Source: Agaribacter marinus (GTDB taxonomy: Bacteria; Pseudomonadota; Gammaproteobacteria; Enterobacterales; Alteromonadaceae). From it: 64,000 nucleotides of DNA. The position numbers and the translations under genes were made by a program. The stretch covers positions 310,001 to 374,000 of the forward strand of contig NZ_BSOT01000006.1 in the NCBI RefSeq assembly GCF_030160655.1. Reading direction: 5' to 3'. The notes under the pieces were generated by a model. That model was not told the DNA's origin, searched no databases, and saw only the letters and a list, made by a program, of their open reading frames with translations. Positions 54,275 to 62,228 of this stretch are shown piece by piece (the stretch's first letter is position 1; every line of letters starts with the position of its first letter).

Positions 54275-55381
54275 ATGACATGGCAAGCAGATGTTCCATT
54301 CAATCAACTTCCGCCACTGCCACCTGCAGTTGAGGTGGCGGAGTCTGTTGCTGTGCTTAAAGCCTGTATTCCCGCTCGTGCCGCTCTGGCCGAACTTAAA
54401 CAGGCTGGGGCATTATTACCTAATCAACGCTTACTGATAAATCTATTACCCTTGTTGGAAGCAAAAGACAGTTCCGAGATTGAGAACATTATCACCACTT
54501 CAGACAAGTTATTTCAACATGCGCAGGAAGATAGTCAGGCCGATGCTGTCACTAAAGAAGCATTGCGTTATCGCACCGCTTTGTATGAGGGTTTTACCCA
54601 ATTAAAATGTCGGCCTTTGTGCACCAGCACAGCAATAGAGGTATGCAGCACATTAAAAGGCACCCAAATGGATGTGCGCAAGGTGCCGGGCACTGTTATT
54701 GCCAACTCAAGTCGCGGTGAGGTTATTTACACTCCACCTGTGGGTGAAAAACAGATCCGTGACTTGCTTAGCAACTGGGAGCTGTTTCTGCATGCTGACG
54801 ACGGTATCGACCCGCTGATTAAAATGACTATCAGCCATTATCAGTTTGAAGCGATTCATCCTTTTCATGATGGCAATGGTCGAACCGGCCGTATATTGAA
54901 TATTCTCTATTTGATAGAGCAAGACTTATTGACTCTGCCGATCTTGTATTTAAGTCGCTATATTGTGCAGCACAAAGCCGACTATTACGCATTGTTAAAT
55001 GCTGTTACCAAAGACGGCAATTGGCAAGCATGGATCATATACATGTTGACGGGCGTGACCGAGATGGCCACGTGGACTACGGCTAAAATAGCCGCGGTTA
55101 AAGAATTGATTGAACATACCAGTGAGTTTATCAGGCTAAACTTGCCAAAAGCGTACAGCTTTGAGTTAGTACAAGTGATTTTTGAGCAACCTTATTGTCG
55201 AATTGCCAATTTAGTAGATAAAGACATTGCCAAACGGCAAACCGCTTCGGTCTACTTGAAACAACTAGTAGACATCGGTGTATTGCAAGAACAGCAAGTG
55301 GGTAAAGAAAAGCTTTTTGTACACCCTAAACTGATGAAATTAATAACCTTAGATAGCAATGAATTTGAACTTTACGTCTGA
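54275..55381 (+). CDS. fic: Fic-domain AMP-transferase, SoFic type
   Basis: 368 residues. Fic_N domain at the start, then the inhibitory helix SSEIEN (class II pattern S-xxx-E-N, Glu70), the Fic core with HPFHDGNGRTGR (catalytic His195, all motif residues intact), a flap containing GEVIYTPP, and a C-terminal winged-helix domain (YCRIANLVDKDIAKRQTASVYLKQLVDIGVL). Layout and spacing agree with Shewanella oneidensis SoFic, where by memory Glu73 inhibits and His198 is catalytic. It should transfer AMP from ATP to a hydroxyl side chain of a target protein, with self-inhibition. No antitoxin gene accompanies it, as expected for class II. The winged helix might bind the operators just upstream. Confidence 0.92.
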   Translation: MTWQADVPFNQLPPLPPAVEVAESVAVLKACIPARAALAELKQAGALLPNQRLLINLLPLLEAKDSSEIENIITTSDKLFQHAQEDSQADAVTKEALRYRTALYEGFTQLKCRPLCTSTAIEVCSTLKGTQMDVRKVPGTVIANSSRGEVIYTPPVGEKQIRDLLSNWELFLHADDGIDPLIKMTISHYQFEAIHPFHDGNGRTGRILNILYLIEQDLLTLPILYLSRYIVQHKADYYALLNAVTKDGNWQAWIIYMLTGVTEMATWTTAKIAAVKELIEHTSEFIRLNLPKAYSFELVQVIFEQPYCRIANLVDKDIAKRQTASVYLKQLVDIGVLQEQQVGKEKLFVHPKLMKLITLDSNEFELYV

Positions 55382-55479
55382 CTAGTTTGGTGTGGATGCA
55401 CTAAATTTTTATGGATGCCCACGACCGATAGTGGAAAATTTATAACGACGATGGACGAAATATAGTCAGCCATTGAAAT

Positions 55480-56037
55480 TCAACGGTATTCCGAAACTAA
55501 GATTGCACTTGTTCTGCCCTGCAGTGCTTCAAAAATATGCGGCAGTGCCCCTGAGTAAGAAATATAGTCGCCCTCGTCAAGTTCATAATTTTCAGAAGCT
55601 AGACCAAGCCGTGCTTTTCCTTTAGTGATTATTACATGCTCAACTACACCTTGATGGTGTGGTTCGGATACATGTACCTGACCAGGTTCTACTTCTATTT
55701 GATAGATATCTCGACAGGTATTTGGGGGGCACGCAGCAAGCAATGTTGCGCGGTAGTTGTTGTTTTTTGATGCCAATGTTGTGCCTTCGCCACGCCGAAT
55801 CACTTTTGGTGTTTGTATTGGTGGCTCGAGTAAATGAGATACCTGTATGTTAAGCACTAGGCATATTGACCACAACGTTTCGATGCTTGGATTTCCTATA
55901 CCCGCTTCCAGTTGAGATAAGGTTGATTTCGCAATTTTCGCTTGCCTGGCTACTTCAGCAATACTTAATCCTAGACGGTTTCTTTCGTACTTGAGTGCCT
56001 TAGCAATTTGGGGAATTGGCGGTTCAATCTGGCTCAT
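55480..56037 (-). CDS. XRE-type regulator with C-terminal cupin
   Basis: About 185 residues. Helix-turn-helix KALKYERNRLGLSIAEVARQAKIAKSTLSQLEAGIGNPSIETLWSIC, then a cupin sensor with EPGQVHVSEPHHQGVVEHVIITKG and YELDEGDYISYSGALPHIFEA. The HH/E/H pattern could hold a metal or small ligand. ATG 56037 has AAGGA about seven to eight bases upstream and is preferred to ATG 56055. It is divergent from a LysE-type exporter gene 160 bp away, the common layout in which this regulator controls the exporter. Confidence 0.88.
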   Translation of the reverse strand: MSQIEPPIPQIAKALKYERNRLGLSIAEVARQAKIAKSTLSQLEAGIGNPSIETLWSICLVLNIQVSHLLEPPIQTPKVIRRGEGTTLASKNNNYRATLLAACPPNTCRDIYQIEVEPGQVHVSEPHHQGVVEHVIITKGKARLGLASENYELDEGDYISYSGALPHIFEALQGRTSAILVSEYR

Positions 56038-56197
56038 AGGTAATCCTTTATTCACAACAACTTGTTCACTATAACAAACGAACGTTTCTTTTGATAAACA
56101 AAGTAAGGGTATTCATTATATTGGGCTTATCGTTTTATATATCAAGATTAGTTGAAAACCTTACACTAACTTAAACGAACCTATTTGGGAGGTCGAA

Positions 56198-56815
56198 GTG
56201 GAATATTTGTCGTCAATCATATTGTTTGCAGTTTTTTCTTCTATTACGCCTGGTCCAAACAACGTAATGGTCATGACCTCAGGATTAAACTTTGGTGTAA
56301 AAGAGAGTCTTCCCTTACTTAGTGGGATTTGCGTCGGTTTTGCTACTATGCTTTTACTTGTTGGTTTTGGCATTGGTCAACTTTTTATACTTTTTCCCGA
56401 ATTAAACTTAACTCTAAAGATGGTAGGCGCTACTTACTTATTTTATTTAGCCTGGCTTATCGCAAAGAACCACAATATGCGCAGTGAAAATAGACAAAGC
56501 CAGCCCTTAGGTTTTTTCAAAGGCTTCATTTTTCAATGGGTAAATGCTAAGGCATGGATAGTCGCTATTGGCGCTGTTGCTACATTTTCAAATAGTGCAG
56601 ATACGTCTGTCGTTGAAAGCTTCTATATTGCGATGGTATTCTTTTTCATCTCGTTTCCATGCGTAGGCGTATGGTTAATGTTTGGGTCGCTACTTCGTGA
56701 AAAATTTAAAAGCACGCGTTATTTACGATGGTTTAACGTTTCTATGTCTGCTTTATTAGTCTTTTCAATACTGCCTATATTGAGAGACATCTTCTTGCAT
56801 CTACAAATATTTTAG
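56198..56815 (+). CDS. LysE-family amino acid exporter
   Basis: 205 residues, six helices. The N-terminal SSITPGPNNVMVMTSGLNFGVKESLPLLSGICVG is the LysE/RhtB signature. Helices and the QWVNAKAWIVAIGA segment complete the family pattern. It would export an amino acid or related compound. Starts with GTG, with GGGAGG six bases upstream. The divergent XRE-cupin gene is its probable regulator. The last 15 bp overlap the convergent DUF1624 gene. Confidence 0.92.
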   Translation: MEYLSSIILFAVFSSITPGPNNVMVMTSGLNFGVKESLPLLSGICVGFATMLLLVGFGIGQLFILFPELNLTLKMVGATYLFYLAWLIAKNHNMRSENRQSQPLGFFKGFIFQWVNAKAWIVAIGAVATFSNSADTSVVESFYIAMVFFFISFPCVGVWLMFGSLLREKFKSTRYLRWFNVSMSALLVFSILPILRDIFLHLQIF

Positions 56816-57994
56816 CCAGCGTATGTCTTTGCGTGTCTGTTTTAATTGACCAAACCAGCCTGTCAAAAAATGCAGGGGGAGCATCATGCCAACAAACATT
56901 AACCACAGTTGCCACATCGAATCGAAGCCATACTTGTCTCCATGATTAATGCCGAAAAATTTGATGCATAACAGATAACAGATACCGATAAGGTATAAAT
57001 GAACGATGTAAAAAAACATAGGTGCACTGCCAAAAGAGACGAGTGATAAAACAAATCGCTTGTCTTGCCAGCGTTCAAAACAAGCAAGAATTATCACGCC
57101 AATACCCAATGTGAACAACAAGAACAATAGGGAAGGCGGATATTTAGTCAGCGCAAAAAAGCTCATTAAGGTGATGTTTAAATGCTCACTTACAAACCAA
57201 TGATCATCCCCATATTGGTTTATGAAACGTATAAGGCAAAAAGATATAAGTAACCCAAGGCCAAGTCTGATTAGCCGTGATTGGCGTACTTCATTTTTAA
57301 TGCCTGGCTTAAACCACTTACCTAGTTGATAACCTAAAAGCATCACTGAAGGCCACGGTAGCAATGGATAGCTGGTACGCGCGCTCAGTGTATCAGTAAT
57401 ATGAATCCAATCTCTTTGATGCACAATGGCCCAAACAGTATGTAGACTATGTTCATGAGTTAAGTTAATGCCATCAAGAAGATTGTGCCCTACTATACCG
57501 GACACAATAACTAACCACTGTGCAGGTTTGGGCAGGTAAATGAGCCCTGCCATGGCAATCATACTCAATCCTATTACCCAAATAACTTGCAGGTAGAGTT
57601 TACTAGGAGGAATAGCGCCAGTCCAAGCTACGCTAATAACGGTCACTTCAAGAAAGATGAGGAAAAGTCCTCGCTTGAGCAGAAATGCCGCTATTTGTTC
57701 TTTAGAATGATGCAATCCATATAAGTAGGCAGATAGCCCAGTTAACAATACGAATACTGGGGCGCATAAAGAGCTAAATAAGCGAATCAAAAACTGGCTG
57801 GTATCGGTTGTTAGAACGTCCACTGGATCGCTGATATTCAAATGGTTAAAGAAAATATCGCGAATGTGATCGACCAGCATAATTACGATTACGAGTCCTC
57901 GCAATGCGTCTATACTGGCTAGGCGTTTATTTACCTTAAGTTGCGTACTTTGGTCGCTATTCGATTGCTCTATATAATTAGAGTGATATTTCAT
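56801..57994 (-). CDS. DUF1624 membrane protein, heparan-alpha-glucosaminide N-acetyltransferase-like
   Basis: 397 residues with about ten helices. The start RLASIDALRGLVIVIMLVDHIRDIFF is the conserved first helix of DUF1624 / HGSNAT-type membrane acyltransferases, with the His in VDH. These proteins are thought to move acyl groups across the membrane, but bacterial substrates are unknown. The ~200 bp upstream (57995-58191) separate it from the RidA operon and show no clear promoter. Its end overlaps that of the convergent LysE gene. Confidence 0.85.
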   Translation of the reverse strand: MKYHSNYIEQSNSDQSTQLKVNKRLASIDALRGLVIVIMLVDHIRDIFFNHLNISDPVDVLTTDTSQFLIRLFSSLCAPVFVLLTGLSAYLYGLHHSKEQIAAFLLKRGLFLIFLEVTVISVAWTGAIPPSKLYLQVIWVIGLSMIAMAGLIYLPKPAQWLVIVSGIVGHNLLDGINLTHEHSLHTVWAIVHQRDWIHITDTLSARTSYPLLPWPSVMLLGYQLGKWFKPGIKNEVRQSRLIRLGLGLLISFCLIRFINQYGDDHWFVSEHLNITLMSFFALTKYPPSLLFLLFTLGIGVIILACFERWQDKRFVLSLVSFGSAPMFFYIVHLYLIGICYLLCIKFFGINHGDKYGFDSMWQLWLMFVGMMLPLHFLTGWFGQLKQTRKDIRWLKYL

Positions 57995-58191
57995 TGAATA
58001 TTCTGCGTCGTCGGTGTGGATTCATAGGAGATAGTGTCAAATAGTGATTGTAGATTCATACACAGTAGAGTTCAACCGACAGATTTTTATTGGACTTGTA
58101 AGGCATCTAAGCTCCAATACCTAGAGGCAAAGTATCAAATTTTGGTAAGCCACTAGGAAAGGTTGCCCATGATGGAGCAGTATATGCAGTG

Positions 58192-58701
58192 TTAGTTGTT
58201 TTCGATTACCACTACGGCATCGACTTCAAACAACATACCGTCCAACGTAAGGCGCGGCACCGGGACTAGCGTTTGAGCCGGCAAGTGCTCACCAAATACT
58301 GCAACTAGTTCTTGTGTCATAACGTCAAGCATTGTTGGCTCGTAATTCACAACATAGGTTGTTAACTTCGTTACATGCTTGGTTTCAGCATTCGTTGACT
58401 CTATCGCTACTTTTAGATTTTTATATGCCTGCTTAACTTGGTTCGCAAAGTTACTATCAAGTTTTCCGTTTTTATCTTCTCCTCCTTGTCCTGCAATATA
58501 AGCAATTTTTTGTACATTCTCTGCAACTACAGCATGGCTAAAACCATATGGCGCGGGATTAAATAATGTGTCGGAATTTACTACGGTAGTGGTCATTGCT
58601 TTTTCTTGTACGGCTGCATTTGGGGATGAAGTTGTCATGATTAATGTTAGTCCTATTAATGGTGTTAAAAAGTGCATCGGGATTCTCATATTTCGGTTCA
58701 A
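58192..58701 (-). CDS. Exported RidA/YjgF-family protein
   Basis: 169 residues. A hydrophobic N-terminus (FLTPLIGLTLIMTTSSPNAA) acts as signal peptide, unusual since classic RidA is cytoplasmic. The body follows the YjgF fold: YIAGQGGEDKNGKLDSNFANQVKQAYKNLKVAIESTNAETKHVTKLTTYVV and LVPVPRLTLDGMLFEVDAVVV. The Arg that binds the enamine carboxylate in RidA lies in VPRLTL here. Imine deaminase activity in the periplasm is only a possibility. Its ATG overlaps the sigma factor stop (ATGA), so it is the third gene of the ECF operon. Confidence 0.85.
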   Translation of the reverse strand: MNRNMRIPMHFLTPLIGLTLIMTTSSPNAAVQEKAMTTTVVNSDTLFNPAPYGFSHAVVAENVQKIAYIAGQGGEDKNGKLDSNFANQVKQAYKNLKVAIESTNAETKHVTKLTTYVVNYEPTMLDVMTQELVAVFGEHLPAQTLVPVPRLTLDGMLFEVDAVVVIENN

Positions 58702-59591
58702 TGGATTGTAACGGTTTTAAATTCAATCGTTTTATCGGGGTTTCTTACAATGAAAACGTTGGTGATTTTGTTGTGTTTATCAAATTCGAAAGAGACGATT
58801 GCGTGAATTGCATCATTGTGTTTAATAACAAAACCAGTGTTACAGTTAATAAGGGTCATTTGCCAAGTAAAGTTAACCCAAAAAGCTGAAAGTTCTTCGG
58901 TAAGAAATTTACTCACGGTATTGTTGCCAATAACATCTTGAAGGATCGCAGGTACTTTTCCACCTCCGTCAGCTTTAACGATGGCGTCATTGGCTAGCAA
59001 CGTTTGTAATTGTGTTATGTCTTTGGTAACAACGGCCTGCTTAAAAGAGTTTAATAAGCTAACGGTTTGCGTTTTATCTAAATTGTTTTTTCTTTGTGGG
59101 TTGCTTAGGTTTTTTTTGGCCCGTGAGACTAATTTACGGCATGCGGGTGAACTTATTGCTAAGGTGTCTGCCACTTCTTCATAAGGCGTATCAAAAACTT
59201 CATGTAACAAAAATGCGGCTCTTTCTTTTGCTGTTAGTCTATTTAACGTTAACAGAAAGGCCGTCGTAAGTGACTCAGCTAATTCTCTTTGAAAGGATTT
59301 ATCGGTATTATCAAAATGCTCTGGTAGTATAGGCTCTGGTAACCAAGTACCGACATAGTCGATGCGACTTTTTTCAACAGACTTAACGACGTCTAAGCAT
59401 CTTCTTACGCACACTTTTTTAAGCCATGCTTCTGGGTTTTTAATGGTTGTTTTATCTATATCTGACCATGTTAAATACACATCTTGAACAATGTCTTCTG
59501 CATCAGATACTGCGCTAAAAAATCGATACGCTATACCCATTAGTTTAGGCCTGACACTTTGAAATAGTTGAATGTTTTTTTCTATTTCCAT
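58698..59591 (-). CDS. ECF41-group sigma factor with SnoaL-like C-terminal domain
   Basis: 297 residues. Sigma region 2 (VSDAEDIVQDVYLTWSDI), the linker motif YVGTWLPEPI typical of SigJ/ECF41, and sigma region 4 (LTAKERAAFLLHEVFDTPYEEVADTLAISSPACRKLVSRAKK), followed by a ~110-residue SnoaL-like extension with the DGGGK motif (VKADGGGKVPAI). In ECF41 factors this extension replaces an anti-sigma factor and adjusts activity. It lies 3 bp after a carboxymuconolactone decarboxylase-type gene, the hallmark partner of this group. An ECF41-type promoter precedes the operon. Confidence 0.92.
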   Translation of the reverse strand: MEIEKNIQLFQSVRPKLMGIAYRFFSAVSDAEDIVQDVYLTWSDIDKTTIKNPEAWLKKVCVRRCLDVVKSVEKSRIDYVGTWLPEPILPEHFDNTDKSFQRELAESLTTAFLLTLNRLTAKERAAFLLHEVFDTPYEEVADTLAISSPACRKLVSRAKKNLSNPQRKNNLDKTQTVSLLNSFKQAVVTKDITQLQTLLANDAIVKADGGGKVPAILQDVIGNNTVSKFLTEELSAFWVNFTWQMTLINCNTGFVIKHNDAIHAIVSFEFDKHNKITNVFIVRNPDKTIEFKTVTIH

Positions 59592-59594
59592 GCT

Positions 59595-60026
59595 TCAATA
59601 CTCTGATTTTCTTATTCGATTCCATGTATTTATAGTACAAATGAGCGCGGTGAGTGCGGATAATTCTTGTTTACTATAAAACGTTAATAACTCAACGCGT
59701 ATCACCGAATAATCTGTCGCCGGAAGTAAATCAGTTAAAATTTCTGCCCACGCTAAACTTAGTTTTTCTTTTGGCGTAAATTTATTGGACTGTTGAAACA
59801 CTACCAATTGGTCAAGTCGATCATTACTTTCTTTCGCTGCCCTTGCTTCCTGGGTATGCAATTCTACGCAATAGCCGCACTGATTAATTTGAGAGACGCG
59901 TAACATAATTAAGTTTGCTAAATCAGGTGTTATACCGTATTTGTTTACGCTTTCATGTATCGATAACAGCGATGAAAATATTTCAGGCACTTCATTTTGA
60001 AATGTTATTTTTGATGTTGTTGACAT
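59595..60026 (-). CDS. Carboxymuconolactone decarboxylase / AhpD-like protein
   Basis: 143 residues. Helical AhpD fold with the redox pair in NQCGYCVELHTQEA (CxxC and a His three residues later) and LSLAWAEILTDL downstream. Despite the family name, members with this CxxC-H site are thought to be thiol peroxidase-type or unknown-substrate enzymes. First gene of the ECF41 operon, followed by the sigma gene after 3 bp. This gene-sigma pairing is conserved in the group, where the enzyme gene is the main known target of the sigma factor. Confidence 0.9.
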   Translation of the reverse strand: MSTTSKITFQNEVPEIFSSLLSIHESVNKYGITPDLANLIMLRVSQINQCGYCVELHTQEARAAKESNDRLDQLVVFQQSNKFTPKEKLSLAWAEILTDLLPATDYSVIRVELLTFYSKQELSALTALICTINTWNRIRKSEY

Positions 60027-60058
60027 AAGTCGTCTTATTTTGATTACGTTAATATATA

Positions 60059-60085
60059 GACGAATTAGCTATTCTATTTGTGACA
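60059..60085 (-). promoter_or_regulatory. ECF41-type promoter
   Basis: On the minus strand TGTCACA (60079-60085) and CGTC (60059-60062) are separated by 16 bases, the -35 and -10 elements known for ECF41 sigma factors. The -10 lies about 33 bp upstream of the AhpD-like ATG. It predicts that the sigma factor transcribes its own operon. Confidence 0.75.
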
Positions 60086-60355
60086 TTTTGAAAGGATTTT
60101 TTTCAGTTCTCTTATTTTTCAGCTTAGAACTTAGCTTGCCAGTTAATTAAAAACTAATCTGTAATACATAAATACACTGTGTGAACAACGCTTGTTAAAG
60201 TCTCAAATTTTTAGAAATATTAAACTAACTCTTTCCACAACCTTACGAAAACTTTGATTCAATCTTGTGACGGTAAGTTTCGAGAAAGCCTCCCCATTCA
60301 TAATGACGACATCCTGAACAATACAACAATCTAAAATCTCATTGGAGTAGAACGT
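60086..60355. other. Intergenic region between the ECF41 operon and mipA-type gene
   Basis: AT-rich, no open frame of note and no strong inverted repeat. It should carry the promoter of the rightward outer-membrane gene at 60356, whose ribosome site is the GGAG about nine bases before the ATG, but I could not pick a confident -35/-10 pair by eye. Confidence 0.4.
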
Positions 60356-61111
60356 ATGATGTCGAATGAATTCATTGGTACCTTATTATTTAGCGCAATT
60401 GCGGTTGCCGCTAGTCCCCCTGTATTAGCTGAAGAACCAGAAAGCCGTTGGGGTTTAGGATTAGGCCTAGTGATTAGTGATCAAGGCTATATAGATGTAA
60501 GTAACGAAGTAACGCCAGTTCCGGTGGTTTACTACCAAACAGAAAACTTCCAATTACTTGGCCCAAATTTTAGTTACAAACTGGCTGAAATGAGCGATCT
60601 AACGTTAGATTTTGTTGGTCAACTACGATTTGATGGTTTTGAGGAAGGTGACAGCGATACATTCCGAGGTATGGAAGATCGTTCTGGCTCTTTTGATCTT
60701 GGGTTATCGGTAGGTTATCAAACTGGCTTTGGTGATTTTTCAGCACAATTTATTACTGATGCAACAAATGAGCATAAAGGTAATGAATTTAGCTTAACGT
60801 ATTCTACATCCTATAACTTTGAAACCTACAACATAAAGCCTTACCTAACATTGACAAGACAAAGCGAAGACATTGTTGATTATTATTATGGAGTTCGTTC
60901 AGACGAAGAAACTCAAAGTCGTGCTCTATATATTGGTGAAGCGACTACTAATGTCGAACTGGGTGTTCAGGCGAATTGGCGTGTTGGTCAACATCATAAT
61001 TTTATTACGTATGCGTCTTACACAGCGTTTGGTAGCGAAATTAAAGACAGCCCACTGGTTGATGCCTCAGGTAGCGCCAATCTAATTCTTGGTTACATGT
61101 ATGTTTTTTGA
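60356..61111 (+). CDS. MipA/OmpV family outer membrane protein (second copy)
   Basis: 251 residues, signal peptide ending PPVLAEE. WGLGLGLVISDQGYIDVSNEVTPVPVVYYQTENFQLLGPNFSYKL is the MipA/OmpV opening, followed by alternating amphipathic strands and a final NLILGYMYVF with terminal Phe. More compact than the MipA/OmpV protein at 26.8 kb and clearly diverged from it. Its 3' end overlaps the efflux adaptor gene, so it belongs to the RND efflux operon; outer membrane barrels of this family often accompany envelope-stress and efflux genes. Confidence 0.82.
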   Translation: MMSNEFIGTLLFSAIAVAASPPVLAEEPESRWGLGLGLVISDQGYIDVSNEVTPVPVVYYQTENFQLLGPNFSYKLAEMSDLTLDFVGQLRFDGFEEGDSDTFRGMEDRSGSFDLGLSVGYQTGFGDFSAQFITDATNEHKGNEFSLTYSTSYNFETYNIKPYLTLTRQSEDIVDYYYGVRSDEETQSRALYIGEATTNVELGVQANWRVGQHHNFITYASYTAFGSEIKDSPLVDASGSANLILGYMYVF

Positions 61112-62219
61112 CAAGCGCTACACGCAACCATCCCTTCTTTTTTACACGGCAATGCTAGCCATATTGCTTGGGTTATCGGCTTGTAGTGATGACAAAGATA
61201 TAGCGGCAAGTGAGTCGCGTATTGAGCCAAACAATACGCAAGTAAAAATATCGAATGCCGCAGCAAAGCTAGATACGGCATCTCTTGAACAAACGTTGTA
61301 TAAAAAAGCTTTTCAATTTCATGGCATTGTTAAGGGTATTCACTCATACAATGAAACGATTTTTGAGTCTGGAAAAATAGTACAGTTAGACGCTAAAGAA
61401 GGACAAACTGTAAAATCTGGCCAGTTTATCGCTAAACTTTACTCTCCTATTTTGGCTGAAAAACTCGAGCAAACTTATGCGACTTTAAAGAAAAGCAAAG
61501 CCGAGTTATCACTTAGCCAACATACGTTAGCACGAAATAAAGTGCTGTTTGAAAAAAAACTAATCGCTCAACAATTACTTGATGAAGCTAAACGTGACAA
61601 TAGCATTGCGCTACAAGCTAAAAATGAAGCACAAGCTATGGTTGCTCAAGCTAAAAATGAGCTTGCCGACACGGTTATTAAAGCTAAAAGTGACGGTATT
61701 GTCGCGAAAATTTATAAGCGTGAAGGTGAATTTGTTAGCCCAGGTGAATCAGTTTTTCGATTTGAGTCTACACATAAGCAAAAAGTCAGTTTTTTGATAC
61801 CTGAAACCACAGCGGTTGCTATTACTTTGGGAGAAGTCTATCAAATATCGATACCTTCAACTGGCAAGGTGTTAAACGCTATTGTTGTAGAGAAAGCTCT
61901 ACCTACTGAAGATGGCATCAGGCAACATAACATTACGTTTGAACTCGCTTCGTCAATGCCTGAATTGGTTGGCCTTCGTGTGATATTAAATTATGTAGGT
62001 ACAAGTGTTTTGGCTTATGAAGTTGATTATCGTGCCATACGTTATAGCGCAGATAATACTCCTTATATCATTAAGGCTGCTGACAAACTTAGCCACATTC
62101 CCGTTGCAATTTTGGCGATGAATAATAGCAGTATTCTGATCACCGCAAACCTAGCCGCTGATACCAACATATTAATAAGCAATGAAGTGTCGTTACCTGT
62201 TAATTTATATCAATTTTAG
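61101..62219 (+). CDS. RND efflux periplasmic adaptor (membrane fusion protein), lipoprotein
   Basis: About 372 residues. A lipobox LLGLSAC near residue 30 predicts lipid anchoring at the outer face of the inner membrane. Then come a biotinyl-lipoyl half (GKIVQLDAKEGQTVKSGQFIAKLYSP), a helical hairpin rich in Lys/Ala/Gln (residues about 115-195), the second lipoyl half (VIKAKSDGIVAKIYKREGEFVSPGESVFRFES) and beta-barrel and membrane-proximal domains. It links the inner membrane pump to an outer membrane channel. Start taken at ATG 61101, overlapping the MipA-type gene by 11 bp. The pump gene follows after 9 bp. Confidence 0.9.
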   Translation: MFFDKRYTQPSLLFYTAMLAILLGLSACSDDKDIAASESRIEPNNTQVKISNAAAKLDTASLEQTLYKKAFQFHGIVKGIHSYNETIFESGKIVQLDAKEGQTVKSGQFIAKLYSPILAEKLEQTYATLKKSKAELSLSQHTLARNKVLFEKKLIAQQLLDEAKRDNSIALQAKNEAQAMVAQAKNELADTVIKAKSDGIVAKIYKREGEFVSPGESVFRFESTHKQKVSFLIPETTAVAITLGEVYQISIPSTGKVLNAIVVEKALPTEDGIRQHNITFELASSMPELVGLRVILNYVGTSVLAYEVDYRAIRYSADNTPYIIKAADKLSHIPVAILAMNNSSILITANLAADTNILISNEVSLPVNLYQF

Positions 62220-62228
62220 GTGCCAACT

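Noticed and set aside
60190-60235. TTAAAGTCTCAAAT near the second MipA gene as the opposite Tn7-like end
   Set aside because: Only one loosely matching copy, in the same orientation as the glmS-side repeats, with no terminal ACA or repeated array.
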